Part shown: one piece after another, positions 22,165 to 35,078 of the stretch
Layout: each line of letters starts with the position of its first letter
Numbering within the stretch: position 1 is the stretch's first letter
From: Owenia fusiformis
Lineage: Eukaryota; Annelida; Polychaeta; Sabellida; Oweniidae
Direction: 5' to 3'
NCBI GenBank assembly: GCA_903813345.2
Contig: CAIIXF020000008.1
Coordinates: 16,726,822-16,790,821 of the forward strand
Length of the DNA: 64,000 nucleotides
Notes under the pieces: generated by a model
Database searches by the model: none
The model's input: only the letters and a program-made list of their open reading frames with translations
Told to the model about the DNA's origin: nothing
Position numbers and translations under genes: made by a program

Positions 22165-25100
22165 ATGAAGTCCCTTTTGATGACTGCAGCCAGTATTCTA
22201 CTGACGGGTTTAGTGGTTGGCAATGCGTATTACCAGAAGCGTCAATTTTACCCGTCTGTAGTCTACATAACCAAGTCAAATCCGAGTATGGCGGTGAGTT
22301 TTGAAAAAAAAAATTTTTTCAGAAAAATTCAGTGTTTTCATTTTGTTTTGAATGTTTTTGTTTGCCACCAGGTTTAATGAATGTCGTTGCTATTTACCAC
22401 ACATTATATATATCTATTTGTATGTATATTTACATTTTTGCTGGTAGACTAAGTGACACTTGCTAATAGGGTGTTTTCAACATCACAACCGTCATAGAGT
22501 TCAACTTCCCAGATATAAGCAGGACCATACTTATCCCGTGCCAGGACTATAGTCCTGGACCGAGCGCAATCTTTTGCCTGTACGATCACAATAGATTCCT
22601 TGGTACTTTAGCATTCTTTTCGTGTAGTTGAATCCACAATTGTCTGGGTTTATCGGCAGAACGAAGAAAATTTGGTTTTTGATCGCAATATTTGCATGTA
22701 ATATTTAACTTATTTCAACCGTCAAATTCTTCCATTTATTGGTACTTCCGGGCCAGTCAAACGGGGAATCCCCTTTTAAATCCAACCACCATCTTGAAAA
22801 GTGATGGAATCTCTCTCGATGAAAAAGAAAAATGAAATACCGATATACCCAGACAATTGTGGATTCAACTACACGAAAAGAATTCTAAAATACCAAGGAA
22901 TCTATTGAAGTAGGTATCTTAAGTGTAAGGGGCGTAGATAATTCTCCCAGGTTGTAATCGTACAGGCAAAAGCAGTGATCTCCCCAGGATTTTTTGATAG
23001 CAGGGGGGGATTTTTTAACAAGTTTCGCCGCTGCGCTTGCATGATTTTTGATGGGTCAATTTTTTCATCACTTGCATCACTCGCGTACTTTGTCAATACT
23101 GTAGATACACTTAATTTGACGCTACTTAATTTGGCGGATTTGCTCAATTTCAAATATTGGCGGCTATTTATTTTGGCGGATTCAGGACTGAGTTTAAGTT
23201 TTATATTGATCTGGAAATAAGCATTTCAAATTCATGTGTACAACTTACAGTACGTCTTGGTATAGCAATGGAATCTAAATAGGAGGGTGAAAACAAGTGA
23301 AATCTTAGTTTAGTTTCAGTGATTTTGAGATTTTCCAAAATACACCTGAAAATTGGCGGATTTTTAATTTGGCGGATTTTTTCAATCCGCCAATCCGTCT
23401 AGTTCGGCTAATAAAGTGTGTGGCCTCTTATATTTTGATACTTCTCTGCCATAGTATTTTCAAAAAGATTAACATGGCTTAAATTCTTTAAATTACAAGA
23501 TGGCACAGGCTTATTGCACAAAAAACTAAATACTGTAATCTGAAATATACAAATGTCATTCATGTACATTGTAACAATATGAATATACTTTTCCATATAT
23601 TATTGTACAATGGTCTCCTGATTTCCGACACTACCGCTGAGCTATAAGAGCTTGGCACTAAAGCTGGGCTGTAGTAGCAAGTTGTTAACAAGGGTCATTA
23701 CAAGTGGAATTCCCATATTTAGTTTATTCTAGGGTCTCGGAAGTAAGTCGAGAGTCCATGTATACCATTGCAGCATTGCAGAGCCTGAATGTTCAATTAA
23801 ATGTAGGAATTTGCAGGTTTAATTAAAACGTACAATTAAGACTCTACCAACAAGAATTGGAGAATAGGCCGCAATTTGCAACTGAAAATCTACAATGCCA
23901 ATATGATTGAAAATCATTTAAATATGTAGTGATGTTTAAGCATTACTATTTTTCCTCCAGGTGCTGTATATACAAGCCTTTGTGTGTGTAGTCCTTGCAG
24001 GAAAGCTGATGAGGAAAATATTCTTTGGTCAACTTCGCGCTGCAGAAATGGAGGTACAATAACATTGTAATTTATGATATATTGTAAATAGACCAAAGTG
24101 TCATAGGGTAGGGGGTATACATATGGCAATGTCAATCAATACCAAATGTCTAAAAATAGATCCACGTGTCCTGGGGAATTGTAATATGGAACGTGGCCAT
24201 GTAGCCAATAATTGACAAAAATGTAATTGATCTAGAATCTAGATATCAACTCATTAATTTTGCTCAACAATTGGCACACACTGTTGAAAACGCTCTTTTA
24301 AACTAATGTCAGAAATATCAGAATAGTTTTTTAGCCAACAACAGCAGTTTTAGTTGTGGCATCTCATTAAAAATTTCATGAAGAAGCTCACTCCATAGGT
24401 GGAATTTGGAATTTTACATTGTTTGGCCTAAAGATGGGATTTATTTTGGCATTATTTAGGTTCTGCTTCATGAAATAAGAACACAAAAGCCTTTGCTTTC
24501 AATACATGGGGTCACATGTAACAGTTAGCATATGGTATAATGGCTAGAGCATGTCAACGTTATGCATCTTCCATGTCTAAGTAAGTTGTATTTATATTTC
24601 ATTTTCAGCATCTCATTGAGAGATCATGGTATGCAGTAACAGAGACATGTCTGGCATTTACAGTGTTTCGAGACGACTTCAGTCCAAGATTTGTCGCTAT
24701 GTTCACCCTGCTCTTGTTTCTCAAGTGTTTCCATTGGCTTGGGGATGACAGAGTAGATTATGTAAGTATAAGTGTGAACTAAGATATTTACGAGGCTTTT
24801 TGTTTCACTCTCGATATCAATATTATATTGATATTAGAAAATAATGATTAAAATATCACTGTAATAGAAAGTTTTACCTCTGAGACTCCACGGCTATCAT
24901 GTTAGTTAATATTTTAGAATTTTTACGTTAATTTTATTATGTCACCACCACAAGTCTACAACTTTTTCGTAAACGGTGTTTGATGGTTGGTGTTCAGCAG
25001 TCGGTGTCTGTAACAAATGGCATGTTGTGACATTTTGCATGTTAATGTCTTGTCATTTTTACTGTTACTGTACTACTGTTTTTTTCTAGATGGAGAGAAG

Positions 25101-28100
25101 TCCTGTAATCACAATAACTTTCCATCTTAGAGTTCTGTGTAAGTATGCACGGCTCTTGTCAAATTTTTCATTCTTTGTAAAGTTAAAGCCCGTGTAATAT
25201 AATCATTGTTACTTTATTACTTTAGTATATGTTATGTAAAGCGTAAATTTAAAGAGTACTATGGACTACTATGAACAATTTACATGAACAATTGCGTTTT
25301 AAAGTATTATTTCATTATTTTTATCTACCACTAAAAATGTTAAAACCTGTCCACATAATCCATTCTGCATATTATTAGTAAAATTAACAATTTTTTATTA
25401 CCTTTCCAGCATTATTGAGCCTGCTGGGATGCCTTGATATGTATTTCATTAATCTGGCCTACTACAGTACATTACTGAAAGGGGCCTCTGTTCAGCTGGT
25501 CTTTGGATTTGAGGTATACAAGTTCACATATTATATCAATAAGAAATATTTGAGTTGATAAACTAAGTAGAAAATAACTCTGTGACAATACATAGAGCTC
25601 AAGTGTAATACTGGGTGGCCCGAAAGTAGGTTTACAGTTACAGTTTACAGATTGCTGAATAATAACTGTAAACCTACATTTTGGCAACCCTGTATAATGT
25701 TTGATAGTATTTTTACGCAAAATGATCAAAATTGGATTAAAATCATTAAACATTATTTTTTACAATACATGTATATGTACATGTTTTTACTTCTCTTGCA
25801 GTATGCTATCTTACTGACTGTTATCCTAACTATACTAGTGAAATATGTGCTACACACCATAGATCTACAGAGTGAGAATCCATGGGAAAACAAGGCTGTA
25901 TACCTGCTTTATACTGAGTTACTGACAGGTGGGATATGTACAACTTTTTATGAGTCATGATCAAAATTTTGAATACAAAAACATTAGATTAGGATACATT
26001 GTTTAAAACTTAAATTCTTAGAATATAAATATAGGTAGCTACCCTGCGTGCAGAGTCTAGTTAAACTACACTCTGCCTAGTAGAGACCATATTACAGTTT
26101 AGTAGCCCCGCCCCCACGACGGGTACCGGTGACAGTTTAAGTAATAAATCACTTCTGACCTATGCGCAGACCTTTCTTCCACCATTCAGCGAGCTTGAAG
26201 AAACACGCCAAATGCGTTCTAATTAAATATGCGCATGTCATTGGTCAATTCCGGGCTCAACGATGACGTCAGAAGGAATGACCATTTATAGAACGTCGGT
26301 CAAATTTGGCCGACGAACACTGATTGGCGCGGTGAGTTCACAGGTTTATTTTAGTTTGAAAGAGTGAAGACGAAGCTCTCTTTTAAGAAGTGAAGTCAAA
26401 CGAATGCAAAGGGTAATAGGTAGCTACAGTGTATATAGATATAGCCATCAACTCTGAATTATGAACAACTAGTTAATGAAAACAATTTTTTTAAGAATTT
26501 TGAATTTCTTAGATTTTTGAGTCAAAATGTTACCAATTAGAATTTTACCCATTGCAGTTATGGTTTATTTTGATTTAAAATGTATATGTTCTTTAATTGT
26601 AGGTTTCATCAAAGTGATTCTTTACATGACCTTCTTCATTATAATGGTGAAAGTACACACATTCCCGCTGTTTGCTATAAGACCCATGTATTTGACTATG
26701 AGGTAAGAAGATCCCTGTTTGCTATAAGGCTATGAGATGAATTTATCGTTACTAGGTTTTGTCTATCCACTTGACACAAGAAATCTTTACTCACATATGC
26801 CATAGAAGTCTGACATGTGAATTCAGTTGGTATTAATAAGTATAATTTGTGCTAATGCCACACAAATATACATGTACCTTATATAGTTCATTGTTTTATG
26901 ATTTAGCCTATAGAAATTTCCCCTTGGAATAGTACAGGAGAATAGGTGCACAAGCCCATCAGTCAAAAATGATTTTTCATTGATACACCAATTTTCCCCT
27001 TCAAACAATATTTTGATGAAATATAAAGGTTATCAATGATAATTTCTGCATAATGTTATGTTTGTTTCAGACAATTCAAGAAGGCACTGAATGATGTCAT
27101 CATGTCAAGACGTGCAATCAGAAATATGAACACTCTGTAAGTATTCACTACATGTCTCTATGGTGAACCCATTTTAGTCAATTATAATGGTATGTTTAAA
27201 ACAATTAGTGCTTGGAACAGTAGTGAAAAGTGGTCAAACTCGAATCGTTGTTGGTAATGCAGTATCACCTCCCACCACTAAAAACAATATTAAACTCGAA
27301 CATGTCTGATTGCTTTGGATGTTCACCTGATATCTGATTACAACATACAGGGTGTGCCAAAAAAAATTGCAACTTTTTTAAATGGCTAGAAAAGTATCAT
27401 AACATTGGAGGTATTGACTTACAATTGATGAGATGTTGATACCTTAATGTTATAATACTTTTCTAGCCTTTTGAAAAAGTTGCAGTTTTTTTTGGCACAC
27501 CCTGTAGTTGTAATATTATGTGTTTAAAGGTACCCAGATGCTACACCTGAGGAACTCCAGTCTGGTGACAATGTGTGTATTATATGCAGAGAGGAGATGG
27601 TCTCGGGTGCTAAGAAGCTGCCATGTAATCATATCTTCCATGCAAGTTGTCTACGATCTTGGTTCCAACGTCAACAGACCTGTCCTACTTGTCGTATGGA
27701 TATCCTGCGTCCTACTGCTACCAGGCAGAACAACCAGCAAGCTCAGCCTCAACAACCACCCGCTCAACCTCAGCAACCTAATAGTAAGTCTCGGAATAAC
27801 GAAAAATGAAATTAAAATAAGAAAATTTCAAGAGAAAATCTAAATGGAGTAAAACGTGCTTGTGGGAGCATTTCGTGTTCGGCGTTTGGCAGTCGGCAGT
27901 TGGCGTCTGTAATAAATGACAGGTAGTGATATTTTGCATGTTAATGCCTTGTTGATATAGTGGTGAATCATTCGATTCCATGAAGTAACTAGCATTGTAT
28001 TTTCAGTGAATGGTTTCCCGGCTCCTTTCCCAGGATTCCCCCAGTGGCCTCCACAGCATCCAGCGCAACCTCCAGGTAAAACCCTAAATGGCTAATAAAT

Positions 28101-30158
28101 TAATACAACCCACTTAACTTGCTTTAAATAATTTATAGCAACTGTCAGTTACAAGATACAAATAATTTTATTTAATATGAATAGTGACCCGAACCTAGAG
28201 GCGAGAATCTGTTGATTCGATTTGATTTGAAAACTCTATTTATTCTGGTTAGTTATAGATTCTTCTTTAGCAAATATGGATACACTCTACTATGTTTTGT
28301 GTCTAATACACAATTGCATGAAATCTTAGTTAATTGATTGCAATTGTAGCTGCTGCTGCTCCTCCTGCCTCAACTGGTCCAGCTTCACCAACATCTTCTA
28401 CAGCTGCAACTACATCAACACCATCAACAACAAGTACAACACCAAGTGCTGCACCAATAGACCCAAGCTTTGCATCATTCATGCCACCTCCTTCATTCAT
28501 GATGAATCCTTATATGAATATGGGCTCAATGCCATTTGGTAAGTATTACAACAAAAAGGACTTTTACATTGAGCTGATCGAAAACAGATCTCTAGATTGT
28601 TAATGTTTTAATAATGGAAGTGATAGCAGCTGATGGCTGATGCTATTAATCACTGAGCAAGAATTGGGACACAAAAAGGAGTAAAACAGCCAATGAGGAA
28701 TGAGGGAACAATAAGAAATTTCACAAAAAAATTGCTTGACGTTTTACAAAGTCAAAAAATCAATAAGAGATTTCACAAAAGATGTCAATAAGTAAAGCGA
28801 TTCACACTTGAAATGAACACATTCTTTCTCCCTTGTGCTGCCATGTTCCATCTTTGTTTATTCTTCTCATTTTTTATGTAGGTGTAGCCCCTCCAGCACC
28901 ACCCCCTAACTTCGCTGGAATGACAGATGATGAGCTACATGCTATGGAAGGCCAAGAGAGGAGCAATTTAGAGGCCAGGATAGAGTGTCTTCGCAATATA
29001 CAAACATTGCTAGATGCTGCTGTCATACAAATGAATCAGTATTCAAGTATTGTTAGTAATCTAAGGTAGGTGACTACTAGGTGTGACATCATTAACAAAA
29101 TGTGACATCATAACACTGTTTGGTGTCATAGACAGAGTGTCATCTTGAATCCATTTGTATTTGAAGATAATATGCTGATGTTCTTTTGTCAAATATGTAT
29201 TTGTGATTTTATACAATATCTGAAAATAAACACAAAGTTATACATTTTATGTCATCACCAACTTTTTGTGGTCAGAAGCTGGTGTTTGATGTGTGGCATA
29301 TGTAACAAATGGCATCTGTAACAAATGGCAGGTGGTGACATTTTGCATGCTAATGCCTTGTATATATTTTGCTCAGCTCCACTACAATGACATCTTGGAG
29401 CTCATATACCAATATTACCAATTTACCAATATATTTATTTCTTCATGTTCTTGTAGCTCAACTCCAGCATCATTCACTGCTACAACTAGTGCATCATCAG
29501 CTTCTTCAAGTGCAACTTCTTCCTCTAGAACACCAACTACAACATCATCATCTTCAACAAGTAAACTCTCAACTTCTGCAAGTTCTTCTGGGACATTAAC
29601 TAGTACTCCTGACTTATCACTTCCAAAGCCACTTACTACACCAGAAGATGAAGAATTTAATAGGAAACATAGATCTCCAAAAATAGGTGAATATTTTTTC
29701 GTCATTTTTATGTCAACACTACAAGGTGTCATGTTGTTATAGTCTCCAATTTTTTAGCAGTAAAGTATATTCAAAACATGCAAAGCCTTGTTCTTGTTGG
29801 GTTTCAGGGGGAGGAGATACAAGGGCTTAGCAAGATTAACATTTGGCATTTAGCATCTTTAACAAATATATATACGCTGAGATAATTGAACCTGGGTGAT
29901 GATATTTAATTTTACCGTGTTCTCTCCAGAAATTGATACAAGTAGAAATACCTGCATTGTATTTGTCTTGCAGATTTACCGCCTGCTGCCAAAGTCGCTA
30001 AACAGCAGAGTGATAGCAATAGTACCATAAAAGACAGTAATAAGCCAGATACTGACATTCCAAGCCCTGAAAAGCAAGAGCAAGATGAGGTCAGGAGACG
30101 AAGACTCCAAAGATTTCAAACGGAAAATACTCCAAAGGATAACCTTGAATTGGATTGA
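22165..30158 (+). CDS. SYVN1: SYVN1/HRD1 (synoviolin) ER E3 ubiquitin ligase
   Basis: Membrane RING ligase of ER-associated degradation; works with SEL1L and Derlins. Exons: 22165-22293, 23961-24053, 24609-24761, 25090-25138, 25410-25513, 25802-25928, 26603-26702, 27071-27136, 27530-27783, 28007-28075, 28350-28538, 28882-29065, 29457-29686, 29974-30158. Frames join to 643 residues (human 617). The N-terminal ~270 residues hold the multispan membrane domain with near-identical family blocks (MEHLIERSWYAVTETCLAF, LQSENPWENKAVYLLYTEL, IRPMYLTMRQFKKAL). The RING-H2 (C290, C293, C306, H308, H311, C314, C325, C328) follows YPDATPEEL. The C-terminal half is Pro/Ser/Thr-rich with a helical segment (MEGQERSNLEARIECLRNIQ). 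In-frame ATGs exist upstream at 22009 and 22144; 22165 was chosen because MKSLLMTAASILLTG aligns with the family start. Confidence 0.97.
22571..22977. mobile_element. Fold-back repeat in SYVN1 intron 1
   Basis: GCCTGTACGATCACAATAGA and GATTCCTTGGTACTTTAG at about 22576-22613 are mirrored at 22890-22975. AGTTGAATCCACAATTGTCT at 22627 is mirrored as AGACAATTGTGGATTCAACT near 22850. A palindrome, CCAGGACTATAGTCCTGG, lies just to the left at about 22541; a similar one is at 59771-59820. No coding capacity. Confidence 0.75.
24938..25063 (+). repeat. Dispersed repeat R1, copy ahead of SYVN1 exon 4
   Basis: Good full copy: TTATGTCACCACCACAAG, CTACAACTTTTTCG, TCTGTAACAAATGGCATG, GTGACATTTTGCATGTTAAT. 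It ends about 26 nt before the acceptor at 25089. Confidence 0.85.
25611..25692. mobile_element. 82-bp hairpin MITE in SYVN1 intron 5
   Basis: TA flanks at 25609-25610 and 25693-25694. Ends CTGGGTGGCC and GGCAACCCTG; GTAGGTTTACAGTT is mirrored by AACTGTAAACCTAC. Its ends match the mariner-type ends at 4638-5728 and 27348-27504. Confidence 0.8.
26043..26415. mobile_element. CpG-rich 373-bp insert flanked by 12-bp direct repeats
   Basis: ATAGGTAGCTAC occurs at 26031-26042 and again at 26416-26427. The insert is visibly richer in G+C and CpG than the intron around it (CCCCGCCCCCACGACGGGTACCGG, a 24-nt stretch near 26106). It has a TATA-like TTTATAGAACG near 26285 and an internal CAGAGT...ACTCTG hairpin near its left end. 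No coding capacity. It may be a SINE, a solo LTR or another recent insertion; the class is unresolved. Confidence 0.55.
27348..27504. mobile_element. 157-bp hairpin MITE in SYVN1 intron 8
   Basis: TA flanks (27346-27347 and 27505-27506). Ends CAGGGTGTGCCAAAAAAAAT and its complement; GCTAGAAAAGTATTATAACATT-type sequence is mirrored in both halves. The right end is only 25 nt from the first base of the RING-encoding exon. Confidence 0.9.
27868..27955 (+). repeat. Dispersed repeat R1, copy ahead of SYVN1 exon 10
   Basis: GTCTGTAATAAATGACAGGT, GTGATATTTTGCATGTTAAT, GCCTTGTT. It ends about 51 nt before the acceptor at 28006. Confidence 0.8.
29250..29362 (+). repeat. Dispersed repeat R1, copy ahead of SYVN1 exon 13
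   Basis: TGTCATCACCAACTTTTTGT start, a short internal duplication of TGTAACAAATGGCA, then GGTGGTGACATTTTGCATGC and TAATGCCTTG. It ends about 94 nt before the acceptor at 29456. Confidence 0.85.
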
Positions 30159-33014
30159 GATCCACAATCAGGATTATTTATTAAAGATGTGGAATATATG
30201 TGTACATATGATATAAGAGATATATTTTTATGTTGTTTCAAAAATGTGCAAGGTCATCGAACGTGCAGTGGATTGCTATGAGAGAAGTTATTTCATATTC
30301 AGCGCTGACATCTTTTTTATTTTCCTGTTATCAATTACAATGAAATCCAATGCAATCGGTTGTATTGAGATGCTGTTAGTTTTGAAAGTTTCTTTGATGG
30401 GAAAAATGAGCTTATAAAGTCTCAAACCACTGACCACCTTCCCCTTCTTACTTTATGTCAGAGGAGAGAAGGGGGGTAACACATATTGATTAAATGCTTA
30501 TCGTTAGCTGACTCAACTACATTATTTGTGATACATACATCTGCTATGACTATCAGAGGGAGCATGTGTAGAATCTTTGTTCTTATGTCTTTCAATGTGA
30601 TGATGTGTGATAACTATGAAAATCAAAAGCATGCTACTTCTTTGCTGGCAAAATGAATATTTAGTGAAGTACCAGTGAAAATTAACAGACAGATGTGTAT
30701 AAGAACAGCAAAGAGGACAAATATGTATAAGAACAGCAAAGAGGACAAATATCTATAAGAACAACATTGTACATGTATAATGTATTTGTGTCATGATATC
30801 ACCATCCCCTGAACACAATATACTACCTCCTTGGAAGAAGGAAGGAACATAAATGCATGATATCTAGGGCCCTGCATTCAGAGGATGCTTGATATCTAAC
30901 TTATCTTTATCTTTGATAAGTACATGCTTTGTTAACTTGCATAGTGTAAAGGCATATGTTTTTATGGTGCAGCCTAAATTTAAAGTGAAATTTTCAGTAT
31001 TGAAGTTTGGAAGGCATGTTTGAACTTCTGTCTGCTTATTAAACTGACAGGATGAATGATGAAAAGAAAATTCTCAACAACAATGGAAAAATAAATTAAG
31101 AAAGATCAAATACTGTGATTCCTAGCCAATCTTAAAGCCTGAACATTTGGTAATGGGACCCTCCCCTGTATCACCTCTGTATACCCTGTGTTCACTCCAC
31201 GAGGTTTCATGATTATATTCATTTTTAGCTAGATTTTATGTTTACAAATCAAGAAACAGTTTTTCTTGAGCAGTAATTCTGTACTCAGTGTTGGTTTACT
31301 TCATAAGAGCTAAACATGTTTTTGTGTTTCATATTTTGCAATTTTTTTGCTGGTTCGCTTAAAGTTGACAAAACAAAGCATGACAGCAATGCTATCTTGC
31401 TTCTAGACCCTGGACCCCCCCCCCCCCCCCCCATTGTTAAAGGGGGTCTAGAGTCTTGAAGCATGAAGCAAGACTAAAGCAATGCTAACAGTGGGGGATC
31501 CACTATTCATTTACTTGAGCTAACATCCTTATTGTACCTAAGTGCTAATGACCAATGGACATCTAGTAAACTGTACTACTGTGGAATTCTAGCCCATGTA
31601 TTGCAATTAAGTGAAATTCTGTCTTCTGAAAACAACTTGAGAACAGTTTGTGTTATTAATTCAAATACATGTATATTCCATCTCACTGTTTAGAATTTGA
31701 TAAAGCTGCATGGAAATGCATTGGAACATTTAAAATAAATTTTAACTCGGATGTGGAATATATTTGAATTAATGACAGTTAACTATAGTGATGAAGATCT
31801 ATCTAACAATTTGAGTGCATTTTCTAAAAAAAAACTAAAAAGTGAAATATCTCATTCTAATGAACATAGAATATCTTACATGAGATGTCAGAAGAAATTA
31901 TGGTTTCTGGTACTAAGATGAGCAGAACTTGATATCATTAACTGCCAATATCTTTGGTATCACATAAATCTTGTATATCAATCAATCTGGTTTTTAGGCC
32001 AAACATTGAAAAAGTCAGAATTTCAAGGAATTGCACCAAATTGAGATTTTATCCGGCAATAATTAGCTTCAGTTCTATGAACTGACAAAATGATTTATGT
32101 ATTTTGAAAAATGTAAAAACAATAAATTGGTATTTTAAATAAAATACTATAAAATGCATTAATTATGTATTGTTAGATTTCGTGTAGATTTATTATTATT
32201 TCCTGTTCCTTTAACTAGTGTGAATTTACAATATATTTGACTTGGAATTGATTGATATGAATACAAATCCTATCATGTTGGTATGTAAACTACAGATCCA
32301 TATTTCATAATTGTACCCATGGAAATAGAATTTATTTTATCAGACCAAAAATAGAGAAATGTCAAATAATGAAATTCCAAGATTGTGTTAAAGATGCAGT
32401 CTTGGTGGATTAATAGTGTACATATTTCTTCAATTATCCTATTATAACCTTTATGCCAATTTGACAAATTGCAATTTTCACATCTGAACGTAGGTCTAGT
32501 TGGGCAATTTTTAGACGGACAATGTTTGTGCATGATGTAAGCATACCAGCCTATATATCGAAGGATTTAAGCCTGAGACTCAATGCATTGTGAATGATTT
32601 AATTCACTAATGTGTTATTTCCAGACCTTTGTTCGAGTGACACAGCATGAATGTTATGTCTAGGAAACAGCGCATCAGTGGATTAAATCATCCACAATTC
32701 ATTTAGTCAAATGCTTAGATTTGCTAGCAAGGGTTGTATATATTTTTGTTGTACAGTGCATCTTTTGTGTAGTTTTGAAAAATAATTTATACTTTTGCAC
32801 TGTTGATTTTGTTCACCATTGTTCAGTGAATAACCTATTGATAATTAGTGGCACACTCTATGGGCATTTCCGTAAGGGGACAATTTTGTCCTATGAGGCC
32901 TCATGCATCTTCTCAGAAAGAAAATCAACCTTGATGCTTTTAAAACTACAACCAATGGAATTTTCATAAACAGCTAAACAATTAATAAATGAATGTCGAC
33001 TTCTAATTCTGCTA
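30159..33014. other. SYVN1 3' UTR and downstream flank
   Basis: No coding signal. A short tandem (GTATAAGAACAGCAAAGAGG) occurs at about 30695-30765. AATAAA hexamers at about 31733 and 32120 are candidate polyadenylation signals. 31386-31474 has a poly-C tract (31411-31432) inside inverted GTCTTGC/GCAAGAC-type ends, related to 56869-56998. Confidence 0.5.
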
Positions 33015-33330
33015 TTGATCTATAGGAAAAAATTTGGTCTAAATCTGTCAATCTGGTGTTCAAGTTATCACACAAACAGACAGACAGGTGTTCAAGTTAT
33101 CACACAAACAGACAGACAGGTGTTCAAGTTATCACACAAACAGACAGACAGGTGTTCAAGTTATCACACAAACAGACAGACAGGTGTTCAAGTTATCACA
33201 CAAACAGACAGACAGGTGTTCAAGTTATCACACAAACAGACAGACAGGTGTTCAAGTTATCACACAAACAGACAGACAGGTGTTCAAGTTATCACACAAA
33301 CAGACAGGCAGAAGGGCTGAAGAACGGCCA
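33015..33330 (+). repeat. 32-bp tandem array derived from the end of a larger repeat
   Basis: Eight units of 32 bp from about 33057 to 33308, each with GTGTTCAAGTTATCACACAA then ACAGACAGACAG, almost identical to one another. Since 32 is not a multiple of 3 and no frame meets a stop, three overlapping plus-strand open frames appear; they are repeat by-products. The preceding AAATTTGGTCTAAATCTG and the unit itself match the right end of the 14225-15473 element (TTTGAGTTATCGCCCGGACA then ACAGACGGACGG). Confidence 0.9.
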
Positions 33331-34082
33331 GGTTTTCTTTATCTCTACCCAAACATCAGAGGGGAAATACAATTCTTAATAATTTACACTATTTTGGTAC
33401 GAAGTGTGCAAACTGCAACCAGGCTCCAAGTGAACTGGCTGTTATTGCTATATTGATTACAATGTTGCTAATTATTTGCAGCAACAATAGGAGTTGGTTG
33501 CAGTGATGTCAGGAGACTGGTTGCAGTTTACAAGGACCAATTTTGATATTCTATTTTTATCAAGAATAACAGTTGGTCTGCCTCTTTAAACTGAATTGAA
33601 CCAAAGTGCTATGAATTCCTTTAAAATACCTCAGTAAGAAAGCACACCTAGTTGATTTGTGTACTTAGGGGTAGAATATCAAAATATCAGATGATATGAT
33701 TGATTGACTGATCTTTAGAAGTAACATAGTGAAGTGGATTCCCACCTGAGGGACTGGACCGGGGGACCATCTCAATATGCTCCCCTATACCTGGCTGAGA
33801 GGCTTCTCCTGAAGAAGCTGATGGGAACTAGGCCTACTTAACTATAACATTATGAACCATCATATACATGTTTCAGTTCATTTTAAATACTTGGTCTCAT
33901 TTTAAAGTGTTTTGGATTCAATAGATGTAACCAACTCAGCTGTGTTAAGATTAAGCTAAGTTATAATAACACAACAATAATTTCACCTCACCAGTGATTT
34001 ATCTTTAAATGATATACCGGTATGAAGAATAATTCTACTGATTCTTTGACTCCCCTTGCTATGAGAATTGAGTGCTTATGTA

Positions 34083-34796
34083 AGTATGACAAATCTATTT
34101 TTACTCTTCATGTGCATCTATGCATACAGTGTAACAGGAGACTTCAATACTTATTATGTCACCACCACAAGTGATGACATATTGTTAGTCTCTTTTAACT
34201 TTTTGTGGATGCTGTTCGACGGTTGATTTTCGGTGGTTGGTGTCTGTAACAAATGGGAGGTAGTGACATTTTCCATGTTGATACCTTGTTACCTTTGTTC
34301 TAAGATCCATCATCCCTGATTCAGAGTTCAGTGCCACCCCTTCCCTATAAATGAATTCTTCACAAGTTGTGGGATCCACAGTCTGTTTTATCCATTGGAA
34401 TAGACAAAATGACAAGTTAGTGAAATGTTTCAACGTTCCCCCAAAGTATGACAAATCTATTTTTACTCTTCATGTGCATCTATGCATACAGTGTAACAGG
34501 AGACTTCAATACTTATTATGTCACCACCACAAGGTGGTGAGATATTGTTAGTCTCCAACTTTTTTCGACGGTTGGCATTCGGTGATCAGTGTCTGTAACA
34601 AATGGCAGGTGGTGACATTTTCCATGTTGATACCTTGTTACCTTTGTTCTAAGATCCATCACCCCTGATTCAGAGTTCAGTGCCACCCCCTTCCCTATAA
34701 ATGACTTCTTCACAAGTTGTGGAATCCACAGTCTGTTTTATCCATTGGAATAGACAAAATGACAAGTAAGTGAAATGTTTCAACGTTCCCCAAAGG
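34083..34796 (+). repeat. 362-bp tandem duplication containing two R1 copies
   Basis: Units 34083-34444 and 34445 to ~34796, both starting AGTATGACAAATCTATTTTT and ending near GAAATGTTTCAACGTTCCCC. Each contains an R1 copy (about 34160-34292 and 34517-34650) in plus orientation. Short frames seen on either strand here are not coding. Confidence 0.85.
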
Positions 34797-35078
34797 TTCC
34801 CTTCAAGTTTCCCTACATACTACTAAGGTTTAGTGTTGGCTTCTTATATCAGATGCAGTCAAGCTAATGGAAGAAATCTAATAGGTTCACTCAAAACACT
34901 TCTTTGATCTTTAACTAGGAATTAAGGAAATCAACGTTTAAATTAAGCTGATACTTGGAGATGATTATATTCCAAGTTAAATACACGAAAACACCCTCCT
35001 TAGTTTTCTGGGAGTAAACAGGTACAAAATCTAAAAGTGTTTAAATAACTGCGTTCATCGTGGAGTGGTGTAACTAAT

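Noticed and set aside
25652-25960. 102-codon plus-strand frame
   Set aside because: SYVN1 exon 6 read with flanking intron; the real exon is 25802-25928.
29415-29732. 105-codon minus-strand frame, and other plus frames
   Set aside because: Shadow of the Ser/Thr-rich SYVN1 exon 13 (29457-29686).
33056-33456. Three overlapping 100-120 codon plus-strand frames (QTDRQVFKLSHK repeats)
   Set aside because: They are the three phases of one 32-bp tandem repeat with no stop in any frame; not genes.
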